This document shows positions 27,197-35,103 of a stretch of DNA of 64,000 nt, piece after piece. The DNA lies in assembly GCA_910574915.1 (NCBI GenBank), contig CAJTCR010000006.1, forward strand, positions 62,001-126,000, given 5' to 3'. The DNA comes from Eubacteriaceae bacterium (GTDB taxonomy: Bacteria > Bacillota > Clostridia > Lachnospirales > Lachnospiraceae). The notes below the pieces were generated by a model that was not told where the DNA came from, did not search any database, and saw only the letters and a list, made by a program, of their open reading frames with translations. Each line of letters starts with the position of its first letter. Position 1 is the first letter of the stretch. A program made the translations under genes and the position numbers.

Positions 27197-27862
27197 ATGG
27201 CAGATATTCTTGTTTTTGGGACTTCTGTATTTTCAAAGAAAATGGCTTACCACTTGGAAGATGCGGGACAGGAAAACTGTGCGGGCTTTGTTGTGCATGA
27301 AAAATATTATGACAAGCCTGTTTTCTGTGACAGGAACGTGTATATTTTAGAACAGGTCAAAGATTATTTTGACATGGCGCACACGGCAATCCTTCCTGCG
27401 CTTGGCTATTCGCAAATGAACCAGGGGAGGAAAAAGCTTTTTGATTACTGTCATGAAAATGGCTACAAAATTGCCAGTTATATAGCAAAAGAGATAGTCA
27501 ACCATGCAAAATCAATCGGCGAGGGGAATATTATCCTAGACCATGTCAGGCTGGACCATGACTGCGAGATTGGGACAGGCAATATTATTTGGCCAGATGC
27601 GGTGCTTTCACATGATGTTAAGATTGGTGATTTTAACTGCATTGCAGAAAGGGCGACTTTTGGCGGGATTTCTTCTTTGGGAAATTATAATTTTGTCGGT
27701 ATGGCGGCAATCATATCCAACCAGGTTCAAGTGGGCGATAAAAACTTAATCGGTGCAGGGGCGCTGGTACGCCAGCCGTTGGCGACACAGATGGTGGTTT
27801 CACCGGCGGAAAGCCGGGTGGTTCAGGCAGATGAAAAGATGCTTTCCTGGATGCTCCGTTAA
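27197..27862 (+). CDS. NeuD-like sugar acyltransferase (left-handed beta-helix)
   Basis: 221 residues. An N-terminal Rossmann-like part (ILVFGTSVFSKKMAYHLED) is followed by hexapeptide repeats (GEGNIILDHVRLDHDCEIG, VKIGDFNCIAERATFGG, VQVGDKNLIGAGALV) that form a left-handed beta-helix. This matches NeuD/PglD/VioB-type enzymes that move an acyl group to a sugar amine or hydroxyl. The adjacent acyl carrier protein and FkbH suggest an ACP-bound acyl donor rather than acetyl-CoA; that is inference. Confidence 0.82.
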   Translation: MADILVFGTSVFSKKMAYHLEDAGQENCAGFVVHEKYYDKPVFCDRNVYILEQVKDYFDMAHTAILPALGYSQMNQGRKKLFDYCHENGYKIASYIAKEIVNHAKSIGEGNIILDHVRLDHDCEIGTGNIIWPDAVLSHDVKIGDFNCIAERATFGGISSLGNYNFVGMAAIISNQVQVGDKNLIGAGALVRQPLATQMVVSPAESRVVQADEKMLSWMLR

Positions 27863-27902
27863 AGGATGGTTCAGGATGGATGTAAAGGAAGAGGGAGAAA
27901 AT

Positions 27903-28115
27903 ATGGAGCAGTTTTTAGGATTTGTAGCAGGCGTTTTTGGCTGTCAGGTGGATGAGGTTTCGATGGGGTTAAGGTACCAGGAGTATGAAAAATGGGATTC
28001 GATTATGATGGTGCGCCTGGTTATGGAGGCAGAGAAGGCATACGGAAAAAATATACCGATTGAGGCTGTCAGGGATATAGAGACACTTTCAGATTTGTAT
28101 CAATATATCAAGTAA
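27903..28115 (+). CDS. Acyl carrier protein
   Basis: 70 residues from the ATG behind GGGAG. Four-helix carrier protein; the phosphopantetheine Ser is in KWDSIMMVRLV, where DSI replaces the usual DSL. It ends 8 bp before the FkbH-like gene, the classical partner that loads a three-carbon glyceryl unit on a discrete ACP. Confidence 0.85.
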   Translation: MEQFLGFVAGVFGCQVDEVSMGLRYQEYEKWDSIMMVRLVMEAEKAYGKNIPIEAVRDIETLSDLYQYIK

Positions 28116-28123
28116 GGGGAACT

Positions 28124-29815
28124 ATGGAGAAGATGAAAATAGCAGTTTTGTCAAATGTTACCGTAGATTTGCTTCTGGCTGGGTTCCAAGGAGAGGATCT
28201 ATATACGCCAGCCGGGTTTAATACATGGCAGCAGGAAATCGCAAGTTCTACATCTGGGATTTATTCTTGCGGTGCAGAAATTGTATTTATCTTGTTGTAT
28301 CCTGGTACTTTTAGAAAAGAGTGGGAAGCAGAAGATACAGCAAAAGAGAAGGCAGACGATTGGTTAAGGAGTATTCGGCTGCTTGTTTCTAAAATGCCAG
28401 GGGTTTCCGTTTTCGTATCGTCATTAGATATTCGGATGATGGGATGTGAGCCGGCTGCTTTTGCGGGGATTGCGCAGAATGTAGAGGCATATTGGGCGGG
28501 ACAGATACAAGACATGGCGGAACAGGTGTATAGCTTTCCACTAAAAGAAGCAATCAGCAATGTAGGCAGAGACAAGGTTTATTCTGATAAAATGTGGTAT
28601 TTGAGCAGTTGCCCATATTCATTGGAAGGCATGGGGCTGATTGTAGAATTGTTACAGAACTGTTGTTTTTGGGTAAATGGAAGAAGAAAAAAATGCTTGG
28701 TGTTAGACCTGGATAACACACTATGGGGAGGAGTGGCTGGCGAAGACGGAATAGGCGGCATTGTACTTTCCAGCTATGGAGAAGGGGCACGTTATTATGA
28801 TATGCAAAAATGCCTTAAGCAGATGAAAGAACAAGGAGTGATGCTTGCAGTTGTTTCAAAGAACCATCCAGAAGATGTCAAAGAGGTTTTTGACAAACAT
28901 CCGTTTATGGTCCTGCATGAAAGTGATTTTGTGGCACAGAAAATAAACTGGGAAGCAAAGCCAGAAAATTTGAAACAGTTGGCGGCAGAGCTTAACATTG
29001 GCTTGGATGCGTTTGTATTTTTAGATGACAACCTAGCAGAGCGCGCCCAAATGCGGGCAGTATGTCCAGAAGTTGCAGTGCCGGAATTTCCGGTGGATTC
29101 TTCAGGGCTGCCAGAAGCAGTATGTGAAATTTACAAGCGTTATTTTAAATCTATAGAGGTGACGGATGAGGACCGGGCAAAAACAACACAGTACCTCCAG
29201 GAAAGAAAGCGCAGAGAAGTAAAAGAACAGGCTGATTCTTTGGAAGCATACTTGGAAGAGCTGGAACTAGAAGCCTGCATACGTTTTATGCAGCCTGGAG
29301 ATGAAGCCAGGGCTGCCCAGCTTGTTGGAAAAGCAAACCAGTTCAATACCACTACTATTCGTTACTCAAAAAAGGAGTTGCATGATTTGTCCGCAGGAAG
29401 CGATAGCGATGTGATCGTTGGTGAAATGGCAGACCGTTTTGGCAAGGAGGGGCTGACCGCCGTGATGGTACTTAAGTATCAGGACAACACGGCAGTGGTT
29501 GACTTATTTTTGATGAGCTGTAGAGTGATGGGACGCCAGTTTGAGCAAGTGATTATGGAGTCTGTAAAAAAGTGGTTGAAAAATACACATCCAAAACTGG
29601 AAAAGCTGGAAGCTGCCTATATAAGGACTGCGAAAAATAAGCCGGTAGAAGGCTTATATGAAAGTCTTGGTTTTCAAATGGCTGCACAAGATTTGGATGA
29701 GATGGGAGTATGTTATAGGAAACAGTATGATTGCAGGATTGATACCGCGCTTCCATTTAAAAATGTATATAAAACAATTTGTCAATTTGAAGGAGAAAAG
29801 GGTACCGATGCTTGA
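28124..29815 (+). CDS. FkbH-like HAD-IIIC protein (glyceryl-ACP type)
   Basis: 563 residues. N-terminal about 180 residues of the FkbH N-domain, then HAD motif I in KCLVLDLDNTLWGGVAGEDG, followed by VVSKNHPEDV and FVFLDDNLAERAQMR. The C-terminal part (AQLVGKANQFNTTTIRYS) is the GNAT-like domain of the family. FkbH proteins dephosphorylate 1,3-bisphosphoglycerate and load the glyceryl unit on an ACP, here presumably the preceding gene product. It is likely to provide an unusual acyl group for the amino sugar. Overlaps the next gene by 8 bp. Confidence 0.87.
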   Translation: MEKMKIAVLSNVTVDLLLAGFQGEDLYTPAGFNTWQQEIASSTSGIYSCGAEIVFILLYPGTFRKEWEAEDTAKEKADDWLRSIRLLVSKMPGVSVFVSSLDIRMMGCEPAAFAGIAQNVEAYWAGQIQDMAEQVYSFPLKEAISNVGRDKVYSDKMWYLSSCPYSLEGMGLIVELLQNCCFWVNGRRKKCLVLDLDNTLWGGVAGEDGIGGIVLSSYGEGARYYDMQKCLKQMKEQGVMLAVVSKNHPEDVKEVFDKHPFMVLHESDFVAQKINWEAKPENLKQLAAELNIGLDAFVFLDDNLAERAQMRAVCPEVAVPEFPVDSSGLPEAVCEIYKRYFKSIEVTDEDRAKTTQYLQERKRREVKEQADSLEAYLEELELEACIRFMQPGDEARAAQLVGKANQFNTTTIRYSKKELHDLSAGSDSDVIVGEMADRFGKEGLTAVMVLKYQDNTAVVDLFLMSCRVMGRQFEQVIMESVKKWLKNTHPKLEKLEAAYIRTAKNKPVEGLYESLGFQMAAQDLDEMGVCYRKQYDCRIDTALPFKNVYKTICQFEGEKGTDA

Positions 29816-30198
29816 GATCGACCATATTGGGTATGCTGTAAAAAATATAGAGGAAGCAATGGAGCAGATGCGTTTGCTTGGATATTCATTTGGAAAGGAA
29901 ATCAAAGATGAAGGAAGAAAAGTCTGGATCGCTTTTGGGAATTTCAAAGGATATCGGGTGGAGTTGGTTGCACCTGCGGCAGAGGGATCGCCCGTGGATA
30001 ATATATTAAAATATGTTGGCGCGTCGCCTTACCATATCTGTTATTGCTCTGATGATTTTGATTACGATTTGAAAGTTTTGTGCGGGGGGGGGGTACAAAG
30101 TGGCTGTTCCTCCAGCGCCTGCGGCAGCATTAGAAGGCAGGCAGGTTGTTTTTTTATATGCGCTAGCAGTTGGATTAGTCGAGATCTTAGAAAAATAG
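29808..30198 (+). CDS. VOC-superfamily (methylmalonyl-CoA epimerase-like) protein, out of frame in this sequence
   Basis: Starts inside the end of the FkbH gene (ATG 29808). The first 92 codons read LEIDHIGYAVKNIEEAMEQM and RVELVAPAAEGSPVDNIL, a vicinal-oxygen-chelate fold as in glyoxalase or methylmalonyl-CoA epimerase. A 10-G run (30084-30093) then shifts the frame. With 9 G the frame continues as GYKVAVPPAPAAALEGRQVV to a TAG at 30196-30198, exactly the expected family C-terminus and 21 bp before the next gene. As written, a scrambled tail runs to 30266. This is either a phase-OFF allele or a homopolymer error. Confidence 0.8.
30084..30093 (+). repeat. Poly-G tract 2 (10 G), frameshifting the VOC gene
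   Basis: The tract starts exactly at codon 93 of the VOC gene. Multiples of three (9, 12) keep the conserved C-terminus; 10 does not. Confidence 0.9.
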
Positions 30199-30219
30199 AA
30201 GACAGGATGGGAGGGCAAT

Positions 30220-31248
30220 ATGGATGGCAGAAAGAAAAAAATATCAGTCGTTATCCCGTGTTATAACTCAGAAAAAACGATTACAGGGATATTGAAGGCA
30301 GCGGTGGATACGATACAGAAGGACGGGCGGTATGATTATGAGGCAATTTTAGTAAATGATGGGTCAAAGGATCATACATGGGATGTGCTCAAGGAGCTTG
30401 CGGAAAAAGACCACCAAGTACTTGCCATCAACCTTTCAAGAAATTTTGGGCAGCACAATGCCCTGCTCGCTGCTTACAGGTGTGCCACTGGGGATATTAT
30501 AGTCGGGGCGGATGATGATGGGGAACACGATCTGGCGGATCTGTTTCAATTAGTCGATGCGCTGACAGAGAAAGGGCTTGATTATGTTTGTGCCACTTGT
30601 ATAGGAGAGAAAAAGGATTCTGTATTTCGGAATTTTGGCACGCGTGTTAATAACCTGATGGCACAGGTTTTAATAGGTAAACCAAAAGATTTTAAATTTT
30701 CCAGTTATTATGCAGTCCGCAGCTTTGTCATTGGACAGGTGGCAGAGTGTAAAAACCCCTATCCATATGTGGCAGGATTGGTGCTGCAAGCGGCAGGCAG
30801 CCTGGGCATGGTGGAGATGGCAAAACATAAAAGGAAGTACGGAAAATCTGGCTATAATATGAGAAAACTGCTAAAGCTTTGGCTGAATGGTTTTACTGCA
30901 TTTTCAGTAAAGCCATTGCGCATTGCAACAGTTATGGGAATGCTTGTAGCCTTTAGCGGCTTTGTATATGGATGTGCGATTATCGGGAACAAGTTTCTGC
31001 ATCCAGAGCAGGTGCTGCCAGGATATAGCTCTCTTGCAGCCATTTTGCTTTTAATTGGCGGAATGCTGATGATTTTATTAGGAATGGTAGGGGAATATGT
31101 TGGGCGGATTTATATCAATATGAATAATGTTCCACAGTATGTGGTAAGGGAAAAGATCAATTACAGGGAAAGGGAGTCTTTTGATGTTAGCAGGAAAAAG
31201 CGGGAAATGCCCGCTTTGCAGCAGGAAAACAAGCCTGGGGAAGTTTAG
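30220..31248 (+). CDS. Lipid-carrier GT2 (GtrB/ArnC/DPM1-like)
   Basis: 342 residues. Cytoplasmic GT2 domain (VVIPCYNSEKT, LVNDGSKDHTWDVL, NLSRNFGQHNALLAAY) followed by two C-terminal membrane helices (ATVMGMLVAFSGFVYG; LAAILLLIGGMLMILL), the layout of GtrB/ArnC enzymes that move a sugar to undecaprenyl phosphate. The usual DADLQ metal motif reads GADDDGEHD here. Two small SMR-like genes follow, as in the arn operon, so the three may form an undecaprenyl-sugar synthesis and flipping unit. Confidence 0.88.
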   Translation: MDGRKKKISVVIPCYNSEKTITGILKAAVDTIQKDGRYDYEAILVNDGSKDHTWDVLKELAEKDHQVLAINLSRNFGQHNALLAAYRCATGDIIVGADDDGEHDLADLFQLVDALTEKGLDYVCATCIGEKKDSVFRNFGTRVNNLMAQVLIGKPKDFKFSSYYAVRSFVIGQVAECKNPYPYVAGLVLQAAGSLGMVEMAKHKRKYGKSGYNMRKLLKLWLNGFTAFSVKPLRIATVMGMLVAFSGFVYGCAIIGNKFLHPEQVLPGYSSLAAILLLIGGMLMILLGMVGEYVGRIYINMNNVPQYVVREKINYRERESFDVSRKKREMPALQQENKPGEV

Positions 31249-31591
31249 CATTTTACTTTATTTGAAATTGCATGTAATGCTTCTGCTTTTGTCTATCAGT
31301 GGCATGTGCAGCAAAGCAGCATCCGGGCAGCCATTCTTAAGTACACGGTTTTGCATATATTGGCTTATGGGGATTGCGCTTATGGGGATCTATGCGGTTG
31401 GGTGGCAACAGGCAATGAAGCGGCTGCCGCTGACAGTTGCATATGCAAACAAAGCAGTTACGGTTGTGTGGGGGATGTTCTGGGGCAGTATTTTTTTCAA
31501 AGAGCCAGTCACAGCGGGAAAACTGGCAGGCAGCCTGCTTGTGGCTATAGGCATCGTATGCTATGCAGCGGGGGATGAAAAGGATGGTTAA
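31184..31591 (+). CDS. SMR/EamA-like small membrane protein (ArnE-like)
   Basis: About 135 residues if it starts at ATG 31184 (AGGGAG in front), overlapping the previous gene by 65 bp; a later start near 31280 is possible. Four predicted helices; AYANKAVTVVWGMFWGSIFF and KLAGSLLVAIGIVCYA are typical of half-size SMR/EamA subunits. Paired with the next gene it resembles ArnE/ArnF, which together flip an undecaprenyl-phosphate amino sugar. Confidence 0.75.
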   Translation: MLAGKSGKCPLCSRKTSLGKFSILLYLKLHVMLLLLSISGMCSKAASGQPFLSTRFCIYWLMGIALMGIYAVGWQQAMKRLPLTVAYANKAVTVVWGMFWGSIFFKEPVTAGKLAGSLLVAIGIVCYAAGDEKDG

Positions 31592-31925
31592 GTATGCCGG
31601 GATTTTTTTATTTGGTGTCTTTATCAGTGCGGTTGCGCAAGTTTTGCTAAAAAAGTCAGCTTTGAAAGAATACCGTACCGTATGGCAGGAGTATGTAAAT
31701 CCGCACGTAATGGGGGCATATTTTTTATTGGCGTCTGCGGCATTGCTTTCGGTTGTAGCATACCGGGGGATTCCGCTGTCGATGGGCCCGGTGCTAGAGG
31801 CATCCGGCTATCTTTATGTGACGTATTTTGGAGTGAAAATTTATAAAGAAAAAATCAGTAAGCAAAGGGTGGCAGCATTGGCATTCATGGTTGCTGGTAT
31901 TTTTGTGTATGCTTTTTGGGGATAA
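31575..31925 (+). CDS. SMR/EamA-like small membrane protein (ArnF-like)
   Basis: About 116 residues (ATG 31575 or 31584), overlapping the preceding subunit gene by 17 bp. Four helices, with ISAVAQVLLKKSALKE at the first helix as in EamA half-transporters and GYLYVTYFGVKIYKEKIS near the third. Likely the second half of a heterodimeric flippase for the lipid-linked sugar made by the GT2 at 30220-31248. Confidence 0.75.
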   Translation: MKRMVKYAGIFLFGVFISAVAQVLLKKSALKEYRTVWQEYVNPHVMGAYFLLASAALLSVVAYRGIPLSMGPVLEASGYLYVTYFGVKIYKEKISKQRVAALAFMVAGIFVYAFWG

Positions 31926-32018
31926 GGCAATGAAATAGTGATAATTTAATTTGGTTCCGACTTTCCATAAATTAGGATACGGAAACAAATTAAGCAGTCA
32001 CTTTTACAGGGAGATAGG

Positions 32019-32915
32019 ATGCAAATGAAATATTTAGGTACAGATAGCAATGATTTTTTAAATGGATTTTTTAGGGAAAACGGGATTTGGGTATCAGATG
32101 GTGCACAAGATATAGCAACAAAATTTTCTGAGGAGGAACAAGAGGCATTGTATGCGTTAGAAGATACATCTTGGTGGTTTCGTTACCGTTCAGGCGTAAT
32201 TTCCCATTTTGCGGGCAAGTATTTATCGAAAAAACAGCTTATTTTGGACGTGGGGGGGGGTAATGGCTATACGACGATGCGAATGCAGGAAAAAGGCTAT
32301 AACATGGCTCTTCTTGAGCCAGCTTATGCAGCATGTAAAAATGCAAGGAAAAGGGGGATCCATACGGTAATCTGTGGAACGGTAAAGCATAAAAATGTGA
32401 AGGATGGCTCAGTCCCGCAGATCCTTTTATTGGACGTGTTAGAGCACATAGAAGATGATGTGGGCTTTTTGAAGCTGCTGCGGCAAAAGCTTGTACCAGG
32501 TGGAAAAATCTTGCTTACAGTCCCTGCATTTAGGATATTGTGGAGCAGTGAGGACGAGGCGGCTGGGCATTTTAGGAGGTACTCGCTGAGGCAGGTGGAG
32601 GAAAGCGCTGTAAAAGCTGGATTTACTGTAGCTTATACAAGTTATTTCTTTGGTTTTTTATTTTTGCCGGTCCTGTTTGTGCGCGTAGGGCTGGAAAAAA
32701 TAGGGATATTAAAACGGAGTGAGAAACGTACAGCGGAAGAAAAGAAAGAGATTGGGAGGAAACAGTTTCAGGAACGAAGAGGGCTTGTGTGGGCAATATT
32801 AAGTATTTTAGAAAGACGGGAGCTGTGTAAGCTGTTAAAAAATAAACGAGTATTTTTTGGAAGCAGCGTCCTTTGTATTTTAGAAAACGATAGCAGTTGT
32901 GAGAGACGACCATAA
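32019..32915 (+). CDS. SAM methyltransferase whose glycine loop is encoded by a poly-G tract
   Basis: 298 residues. Class I methyltransferase: motif I LILDVGGGNGYTT, with the three consecutive Gly encoded by nine G; acidic loop MALLEPAYA; motif IV QILLLDVLEHIEDDVG; post-motif VPGGKILLTVPAF. A hydrophobic stretch (YFFGFLFLPVLFVRVGL) near residue 215 may touch the membrane. It is intact at 9 G. One extra G creates a stop (TAA) right after the tract; one fewer shifts the frame. Confidence 0.88.
   Translation: MQMKYLGTDSNDFLNGFFRENGIWVSDGAQDIATKFSEEEQEALYALEDTSWWFRYRSGVISHFAGKYLSKKQLILDVGGGNGYTTMRMQEKGYNMALLEPAYAACKNARKRGIHTVICGTVKHKNVKDGSVPQILLLDVLEHIEDDVGFLKLLRQKLVPGGKILLTVPAFRILWSSEDEAAGHFRRYSLRQVEESAVKAGFTVAYTSYFFGFLFLPVLFVRVGLEKIGILKRSEKRTAEEKKEIGRKQFQERRGLVWAILSILERRELCKLLKNKRVFFGSSVLCILENDSSCERRP
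32252..32260 (+). repeat. Poly-G tract 3 (9 G) inside SAM-binding motif I
   Basis: Nine G coding for the DVGGGNG loop. The gene is in frame (ON) as written. Confidence 0.9.
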
Positions 32916-32927
32916 GGAGCAATCAAA

Positions 32928-33203
32928 ATGGGAGAAATAATCAAAACTATTGACAATATTCAAATAGGAAATACAAAGTTAAATATTGAATTAAACCATT
33001 CTACATCTGAGCAAGGAAACTATGAGATTCATATTCAAAATGAGAAATTCCGCCTGGCACTGCCTGAAAAAGAATTCCTGCAAATGGCTTCCTGCTTTGT
33101 TCTGGCTAGAAAACAGATGGATCTATTAAAAAGAAGACAAACTATCCAAGATGCAGAAAAAGCAGAAGGTACAGGAGAAAAAGCAGATGGATTACATAAA
33201 TAA
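32928..33203 (+). CDS. Small protein related to the N-terminus of the 33918-34718 product
   Basis: 91 residues with an AAGGAG site. IHIQNEKFRLALPEKEFLQM resembles VHIHYKEIRLDLTVQEFYEI in the protein at 33918, so both seem to carry one small alpha/beta domain. The C-terminus is Lys/Glu-rich and overlaps the next gene by 17 bp. Function not recognised. Confidence 0.65.
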   Translation: MGEIIKTIDNIQIGNTKLNIELNHSTSEQGNYEIHIQNEKFRLALPEKEFLQMASCFVLARKQMDLLKRRQTIQDAEKAEGTGEKADGLHK

Positions 33204-33852
33204 AGAATGCATATACTCGTTTTTTCAACAATTAAATCGCGATTGCCCTGCCGTGCGGTACGTTCTGATTAAAAATATAAATGGAGAGCTGCCGGAACGG
33301 TTAAAAGATGGAAAAGATATCGATCTTTTGGTAAAAGCGGAAGACCGAGAAGCATTTGCAGAGTTTATGCATACGCATGGATTTCAAAGGAAAACACCGC
33401 CTCTTGGCAGAAAAAACGGATGGAACTTTGCATACCAGCTTCCAGAATATGAATTTTGGAAAAAGTTGAATGTAAATTATAATTTTTATATAGATATAAG
33501 CTTTCGGTTATGTTGCAAATCTCTGACACCGAAAACATGGATACCATTGGATGCATGTATCAACGAAGATCTGTGGAAACAAAGGGTATGGGATGAAAAA
33601 AATAATTGGTGGATCATGGATGATGAGACAACATTGTTGTATCTGATTGTGCGAAGTATCTTTGATAAAAGAGAATTTTCCGAAGGCTATATCAATGGGA
33701 TAGAAGAGAGGCTTGCATTTTTGGATTGTGAGCGAACACAGCGCAAGCTTCGTAAAGTGTTTTTTCGATATGCAACCAGATTGACGGAACAGATTCGGGC
33801 GAAAAATTACAACGGTTTAATCGAAGATTATCTGACATTTACAGATTACTGA
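33187..33852 (+). CDS. Nucleotidyltransferase-like protein of the glycan locus
   Basis: 221 residues from ATG 33187 (AGGAG in front). VRYVLIKNINGELPERLKDG followed by KDIDLLVKAEDREAF looks like a minimal nucleotidyltransferase (DxD) or sugar-kinase-like fold found in putative glycan-modifying proteins. NWWIMDDETTLLYLIVRSIF follows in the middle. Active-site completeness cannot be judged. It lies between two proteins that share a small domain. Confidence 0.5.
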   Translation: MDYINKECIYSFFQQLNRDCPAVRYVLIKNINGELPERLKDGKDIDLLVKAEDREAFAEFMHTHGFQRKTPPLGRKNGWNFAYQLPEYEFWKKLNVNYNFYIDISFRLCCKSLTPKTWIPLDACINEDLWKQRVWDEKNNWWIMDDETTLLYLIVRSIFDKREFSEGYINGIEERLAFLDCERTQRKLRKVFFRYATRLTEQIRAKNYNGLIEDYLTFTDY

Positions 33853-33917
33853 GAAATCGTGTACTTTGCAACGGTAAAGTCTTTATATACGGTTGCAATA
33901 GAAAGGATAGGGCAGAT

Positions 33918-34718
33918 ATGAGCAATCCAGCAGTATTATCACTGGCATCTTTGGAGGCGGTGGGTGACGTAGGTTACAGATTTGAAATAGAGGACAATAT
34001 TGGAGAAGCAGTACATATTCATTATAAAGAAATCCGGCTGGATCTAACTGTACAAGAGTTTTATGAGATTGCAGGCAGGATGGAGAAGGTCATTGATCAG
34101 ATTGTAGATGTAGAAGGTTTTTTCTGTCGGGATTTTGATCCAGTGCATCTGGTTGGAGTGTCGGGGTTGCTTGCAGATTTGGAAAAAATTACGTATGACG
34201 AGGTCTTTTTGGAAGATCTGCTGGTAGATACATATGATGAAAAGGGACGGGAGGTTTTGCGTCCACTTGCGGAGTCACGGGTGCTGAAAGCACTGCATGG
34301 CATGACGGTAGAAAATGACAACAGAAAGCAGGTCAATTATTATGACGCAGATCTTCTACGCAGGCAGACGAACAGTGAGCGACTTCAGTACAATTTAAAA
34401 CAGGTTAAGGATCATGGTTATCCAGCAGGAAGGCAGTTAATTACGCTGTTTGACACAAAAAATCGTATTTATGATGGTCAGCATCGGGCAGCCTGCCTGT
34501 ATTTTTTATATGGAAATATCAAAGTAAAGGTAAGGCGGCTGTGGTTCCGTAATTTTGTTCATTTACAGGAACAAGATAAGAACAGTGTGACAGAATATTC
34601 ATCATTGAATAATCATATTTGTATTCAAGGGATTGGAAAGATGAGAGAAGTTACAGTTGACCTTTCTGCTCTTTGTAAAAATCAGTCAGAATGGAAAGCA
34701 GTATTGAAAAGAGGATAA
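33918..34718 (+). CDS. Protein with ParB/Srx-like motif, unknown
   Basis: 266 residues. The N-terminal 60 residues resemble the small protein at 32928. Near residue 190, LFDTKNRIYDGQHRAACLYF contains the DGQHR box of ParB/sulfiredoxin-fold proteins, which use it to bind nucleotides. RPLAESRVLKALHGM precedes it. Role in the glycan locus is unknown; it overlaps no gene and is followed 5 bp later by the coiled-coil gene. Confidence 0.6.
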   Translation: MSNPAVLSLASLEAVGDVGYRFEIEDNIGEAVHIHYKEIRLDLTVQEFYEIAGRMEKVIDQIVDVEGFFCRDFDPVHLVGVSGLLADLEKITYDEVFLEDLLVDTYDEKGREVLRPLAESRVLKALHGMTVENDNRKQVNYYDADLLRRQTNSERLQYNLKQVKDHGYPAGRQLITLFDTKNRIYDGQHRAACLYFLYGNIKVKVRRLWFRNFVHLQEQDKNSVTEYSSLNNHICIQGIGKMREVTVDLSALCKNQSEWKAVLKRG

Positions 34719-34723
34719 GAGGT

Positions 34724-35077
34724 ATGAGATGGAAAAAGTTTTTCGTATCATTGTGGGAAAAAGTTTGTATGATTTATGAGCGTACCGTGCACATAGAAGA
34801 ACGGCTGCAAACGATAGAAGGTCTGGAAGCTGCTATTGACAGACAGATGAAAGAGATAGTAGAGCGTTTACAAACGATGGAAGGCATTGTGCACGTGACC
34901 GATGAGCGGGCACAACATATCGAAAGCCGGGGTGTTACGATTGAGGAACGTGTAACGCATCTGGAAGAACGGTTGCAGATTATGGATCAGGATAAGTGGG
35001 AAGAGCTGGTGGATAGGCTGACTCAGATTGAAGATCAGAGCAGAGAACTGCTTTTGGAACCGGGGGGGGTATTTTAA
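34724..35077 (+). CDS. Coiled-coil protein ending in a poly-G tract
   Basis: 117 residues from ATG 34724 (AGAGG in front). Nearly all heptad repeats, with three variants of ERLQTIEG / ERLQTMEG / ERLQIMDQ. An 8-G run lies 3 codons before the stop; 8, 9 or 7 G give three different short tails. Such coiled coils often precede a catalytic domain in glycan loci, so the gene may be the surviving 5' part of a longer one. Last gene of the glycan operon. Confidence 0.6.
   Translation: MRWKKFFVSLWEKVCMIYERTVHIEERLQTIEGLEAAIDRQMKEIVERLQTMEGIVHVTDERAQHIESRGVTIEERVTHLEERLQIMDQDKWEELVDRLTQIEDQSRELLLEPGGVF
35062..35069 (+). repeat. Poly-G tract 4 (8 G)
   Basis: Eight G at the 3' end of the coiled-coil gene. 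Stops are close in all three frames: LEPGGVF at 8 G, a 15-residue longer tail at 9 G, PGGYFKNRV at 7 G. Confidence 0.85.
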
Positions 35078-35103
35078 AAATAGAGTTTGAAAAGAAAGAA
35101 GAA

